Part shown: piece by piece, positions 5,883 to 7,861 of the stretch
Layout: each line of letters opens with the position of its first letter
Position numbering within the stretch: position 1 is the first letter of the stretch
From: Burkholderiales bacterium
GTDB taxonomy: Bacteria; Pseudomonadota; Gammaproteobacteria; Burkholderiales; Burkholderiaceae_C
DNA length: 7,861 nucleotides
NCBI GenBank assembly: GCA_025352345.1
Contig: JANXTP010000067.1
Coordinates: 1-7,861 of the forward strand
Direction of reading: 5' to 3'
Translations under genes and position numbers: made by a program
Notes under the pieces: model-generated
The model's input: only the letters and a program-made list of their open reading frames with translations
The model's database searches: none
What the model was told of the DNA's origin: nothing

Positions 5883-5904
5883 TGGCGAATGTTGAGGGAC
5901 CGGG

Positions 5905-5942
5905 GTGACCAGCTTGTGAAGTTCGGGTGACGCTGACGTGAC
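5905..5942 (+). repeat. Three GTGAC repeats at 22- and 11-bp spacing
   Basis: GTGAC at 5905-5909, 5927-5931 and 5938-5942 in the spacer between the acyltransferase and ptsI starts, so all lie on about the same DNA face. A fourth copy lies at 5989-5993, out of phase. They could be regulator half-sites; chance is also possible. Confidence 0.3.
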
Positions 5943-6035
5943 AGTCGCGGCGATGCCAGCGGGCAGCGCACAGCCGCTGGCGTGGCCCGTGACAACCCGA
6001 GGCGCCGGGGCGCAGGGGCGCTGCTAGCATGACCC

Positions 6036-7832
6036 ATGAGCTTTCAGTTGTTCGGATTGCCCGTGTCGCGCGGGGTGGCCATCGGTCATGCAGTGCTGGT
6101 CTCCTCCAGCCGCATCGACGTCGCGCACTATTTCATCCCGGTGGCGGAGGTCAGCCGCGAGATCGAGCGCCTGCGCAACGCCCGCAATGCCGTCGTCGCT
6201 GAGCTCACCGCGCTGCAGGAAGACCTGCCTGGCGATGCGCCGGCCGAGCTGTCGGCGCTGCTCGATGTGCACCTTATGCTGCTCAACGACGAGTCGCTGG
6301 AACTGGCCACCAAGCAGTGGATCGAGGACCGCTGCTACAACGCCGAGTGGGCCCTGTCGGCGCAGTTCGAGGTGCTGGCGCGCCAGTTCGACGAGATGGA
6401 GGACGACTACCTGCGCGAGCGCAAGGCCGACGTCGAGCAGGTGGTCGAACGGCTGTTGCGCGCGATGGCGCGGGGATCGCCCGTGCTGATCGATCCCACC
6501 CCGAAGCCCGTCAGCGCCGACGCGCACAACCAGCCGCTGGTGCTGGTGGCCAACGACATCGCGCCGGCCGACATGCTGCACTTCAAGCGCACGGTGTTCG
6601 CCGGCTTCGTCACCGATGTCGGCGGCACCACGTCGCACACCGCCATCGTGGCGCGCAGCCTGGACATCCCGGCCGTGGTTGGCGCGCGCGAAGGCTCGCG
6701 CGTGATCCGTCAGGACGACCTGGTGGTGATCGATGGCGATGCCGGGCTGGTCATCGTCAACCCGTCGGACATCGTGCTCGAGGAGTACCGCTTCCGCCAG
6801 CGCCAGCGCGACGTGGAACGACAGCGGCTGTCGCGGTTGAGGAACACGCCGGCCGTGACGCTCGATGGTGAGCCGGTCGAGATGCTGGCCAACATCGAAC
6901 TGCCCGGCGATGCAGTGGCAGCAGTCGCCGCTGGTGCTGTGGGTGTGGGCCTGTTTCGCAGCGAGTTCCTGTTCATGAACCGCGCTGGCGAACTGCCGGG
7001 CGAGGACGAACAGTTCGAAGCCTACCGCTCGGTGGTGCAGGCGATGAGCGGCATGCCGGTGACCATACGCACGGTGGACGTCGGTGCCGACAAACCGCTG
7101 GACCGGATGTCGGTCAGTGAGCTGCGACACGAGCATGCCTTGAACCCGGCGCTGGGCTTGCGTGCAATCCGCTGGAGCCTGTCGGAGCCGGCGATGTTCC
7201 GCCAGCAGATCCGGGCGATCCTGCGGGCCAGCGCCTTCGGCAAGGTGAGACTGCTGGTGCCGATGCTGGCGCATGTCGGTGAAGCGCGGCAGACCCTGGA
7301 CGCGATCGCGCGGGCCAAGCAGCAACTGGCCGATGCCGGCAAGCCGTTCGTCGATGTCGAGGTCGGCGCGATGATCGAAGTCCCCGCTGCGGCGCTGGTG
7401 CTGCCCAGCCTGCTGAAGCTGTTCGATTTCGTGTCGCTGGGCACCAACGACCTGATCCAGTACACGCTGGCGATCGACCGCGGTGACGAGTCGGTCGCGC
7501 ACCTGTACGACCCCTGGCACCCGGCGGTGCTCACGCTGATCGAAAGCGTGATTCGCCAGGCCCGAAAGGCCGGCAAGGCCGTCAGCGTGTGTGGCGAGAT
7601 GGCCGGCGACGCCGCGTTCACCGAGGTGCTGTTGGCGATGGGCCTGCGCAGCTTCTCGATGCACCCCTCGCAGATCGCCTCGGTCAAGCAGATCATCCTG
7701 CGCGCCAACAGCAAGCGCCTGCTGCCGTTGATCGAGGGCGCGTTCCGCTCCGAAGATGTGTGGACCGGCTGCGAGCGTCTGCGCGCCGCGGCCGCGGGCA
7801 GGGTGCTGCTCGACTCGCAGGCAGCGGGCTGA
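6036..7832 (+). CDS. ptsI: PTS enzyme I (phosphoenolpyruvate-protein phosphotransferase)
   Basis: A 598 aa cytoplasmic enzyme that takes phosphate from PEP and passes it to HPr, the entry point of the phosphorelay. The N-terminal part (LFGLPVSRGVAIGHAV onward) holds the HPr-binding helices. The phosphohistidine motif GGTTSHTAIVAR places the active histidine at His201. PEP-binding landmarks in the C-terminal barrel are LFRSEFLFMNR (Arg308), RTVDVGADKP (Arg345), SLGTNDLIQYTLAIDRGD (467-484) and the catalytic cysteine Cys519 in VCGEMAGD. Length is slightly above the usual 570-575 aa, with the extra residues mostly at the C-terminus. ATG 6036 matches the family start; no Shine-Dalgarno is evident, and TAGCAT (6025-6030) just upstream could be a -10 element. 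Unlike the usual order it does not follow ptsH directly, so it must have its own promoter in 5883-6035. Confidence 0.98.
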   Translation: MSFQLFGLPVSRGVAIGHAVLVSSSRIDVAHYFIPVAEVSREIERLRNARNAVVAELTALQEDLPGDAPAELSALLDVHLMLLNDESLELATKQWIEDRCYNAEWALSAQFEVLARQFDEMEDDYLRERKADVEQVVERLLRAMARGSPVLIDPTPKPVSADAHNQPLVLVANDIAPADMLHFKRTVFAGFVTDVGGTTSHTAIVARSLDIPAVVGAREGSRVIRQDDLVVIDGDAGLVIVNPSDIVLEEYRFRQRQRDVERQRLSRLRNTPAVTLDGEPVEMLANIELPGDAVAAVAAGAVGVGLFRSEFLFMNRAGELPGEDEQFEAYRSVVQAMSGMPVTIRTVDVGADKPLDRMSVSELRHEHALNPALGLRAIRWSLSEPAMFRQQIRAILRASAFGKVRLLVPMLAHVGEARQTLDAIARAKQQLADAGKPFVDVEVGAMIEVPAAALVLPSLLKLFDFVSLGTNDLIQYTLAIDRGDESVAHLYDPWHPAVLTLIESVIRQARKAGKAVSVCGEMAGDAAFTEVLLAMGLRSFSMHPSQIASVKQIILRANSKRLLPLIEGAFRSEDVWTGCERLRAAAAGRVLLDSQAAG

Positions 7833-7836
7833 AGCG

Positions 7837-7861
7837 TCAGCGCCGCCCGTACATCATCTGC
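7837..7861 (-). CDS. Possible C-terminal end of a convergent gene (window edge)
   Basis: On the - strand the last bases read QMMYGRR followed by TGA (7837-7839), four bases after the ptsI stop. A convergent gene running in from beyond the window would look like this, and the pattern fits the tight packing elsewhere. Only seven codons are visible, so the product cannot be named and the call may be chance. Confidence 0.25.

Noticed and set aside
4995..5930. 311-codon + strand frame across the acyltransferase gene
   Set aside because: It is antisense to a frame with clear OlsB-like landmarks, and its translation is low-complexity and His/Gln/Arg-rich.
6024..7664. 546-codon open frame on the - strand opposite ptsI
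   Set aside because: The translation is rich in His, Gln, Arg and Leu without motifs, and lies wholly opposite a certain ptsI gene. High GC content explains the lack of stops.
1..7861. Insertion sequence, prophage, toxin-antitoxin, CRISPR, tRNA or riboswitch
   Set aside because: I looked for terminal repeats, transposase motifs, evenly spaced direct repeats, tRNA-like cloverleaf sequence and paired small genes and saw none. The window reads as ordinary chromosomal backbone with unusual local details.

Overview
The window is GC-rich, tightly packed bacterial chromosome. It most resembles a betaproteobacterium of the order Burkholderiales. The grounds are the LipA sequence with its ...KQKAAAKLSRIP... 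lead-in, a regulatory-type PTS (EIIA-Man/HPr/EI), an HPr with Ser46, a DUF4197 protein and an OlsB-type N-acyltransferase. The genus is an inference. I saw no mobile elements, tRNA, rRNA or CRISPR array.

Layout, left to right. (1) Bases 1-965 (+): lipoyl synthase lipA, cut at its 5' end by the window edge. (2) 987-1499 (-): a membrane-anchored TlpA/ResA-type thioredoxin, convergent with lipA. (3) 1512-2216 (+): an exported DUF4197 protein whose start lies only 12 bp from the divergent thioredoxin start. (4) 2239-3360 (-): a histidine-kinase-like protein with a C-terminal receiver-like domain, in which the expected catalytic residues all appear to be replaced. A GC-rich nested dyad that looks like a two-way terminator separates it from the DUF4197 gene. 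(5) 3361-3651: a non-coding divergent spacer holding several inverted repeats. (6) 3652-4182 (+): a small lipoprotein of unknown function. (7) 4274-4732 and 4701-4970 (+): EIIA-Man and HPr, overlapping by 32 bp. (8) 5022-5882 (-): an OlsB-like ornithine-lipid N-acyltransferase lying between ptsH and ptsI on the opposite strand. (9) 6036-7832 (+): PTS enzyme I.

How they work together: EI (His201), HPr (His15) and EIIA (His9) form a complete PEP-to-EIIA phosphorelay, but no EIIB or EIIC transporter is visible. This fits the regulatory PTS known from other betaproteobacteria, in which EIIA phosphorylation and HPr-Ser46 phosphorylation report carbon and energy state. The olsB-like gene is not functionally tied to it, but it splits what is usually a continuous pts gene row. 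The left half is a set of unrelated single genes in alternating orientation (lipoate synthesis, redox, envelope, signalling).

The most distinctive items are the degenerate kinase/receiver protein, the split pts cluster, and the dyad- and repeat-rich short intergenic regions. I found no convincing new multi-gene system.
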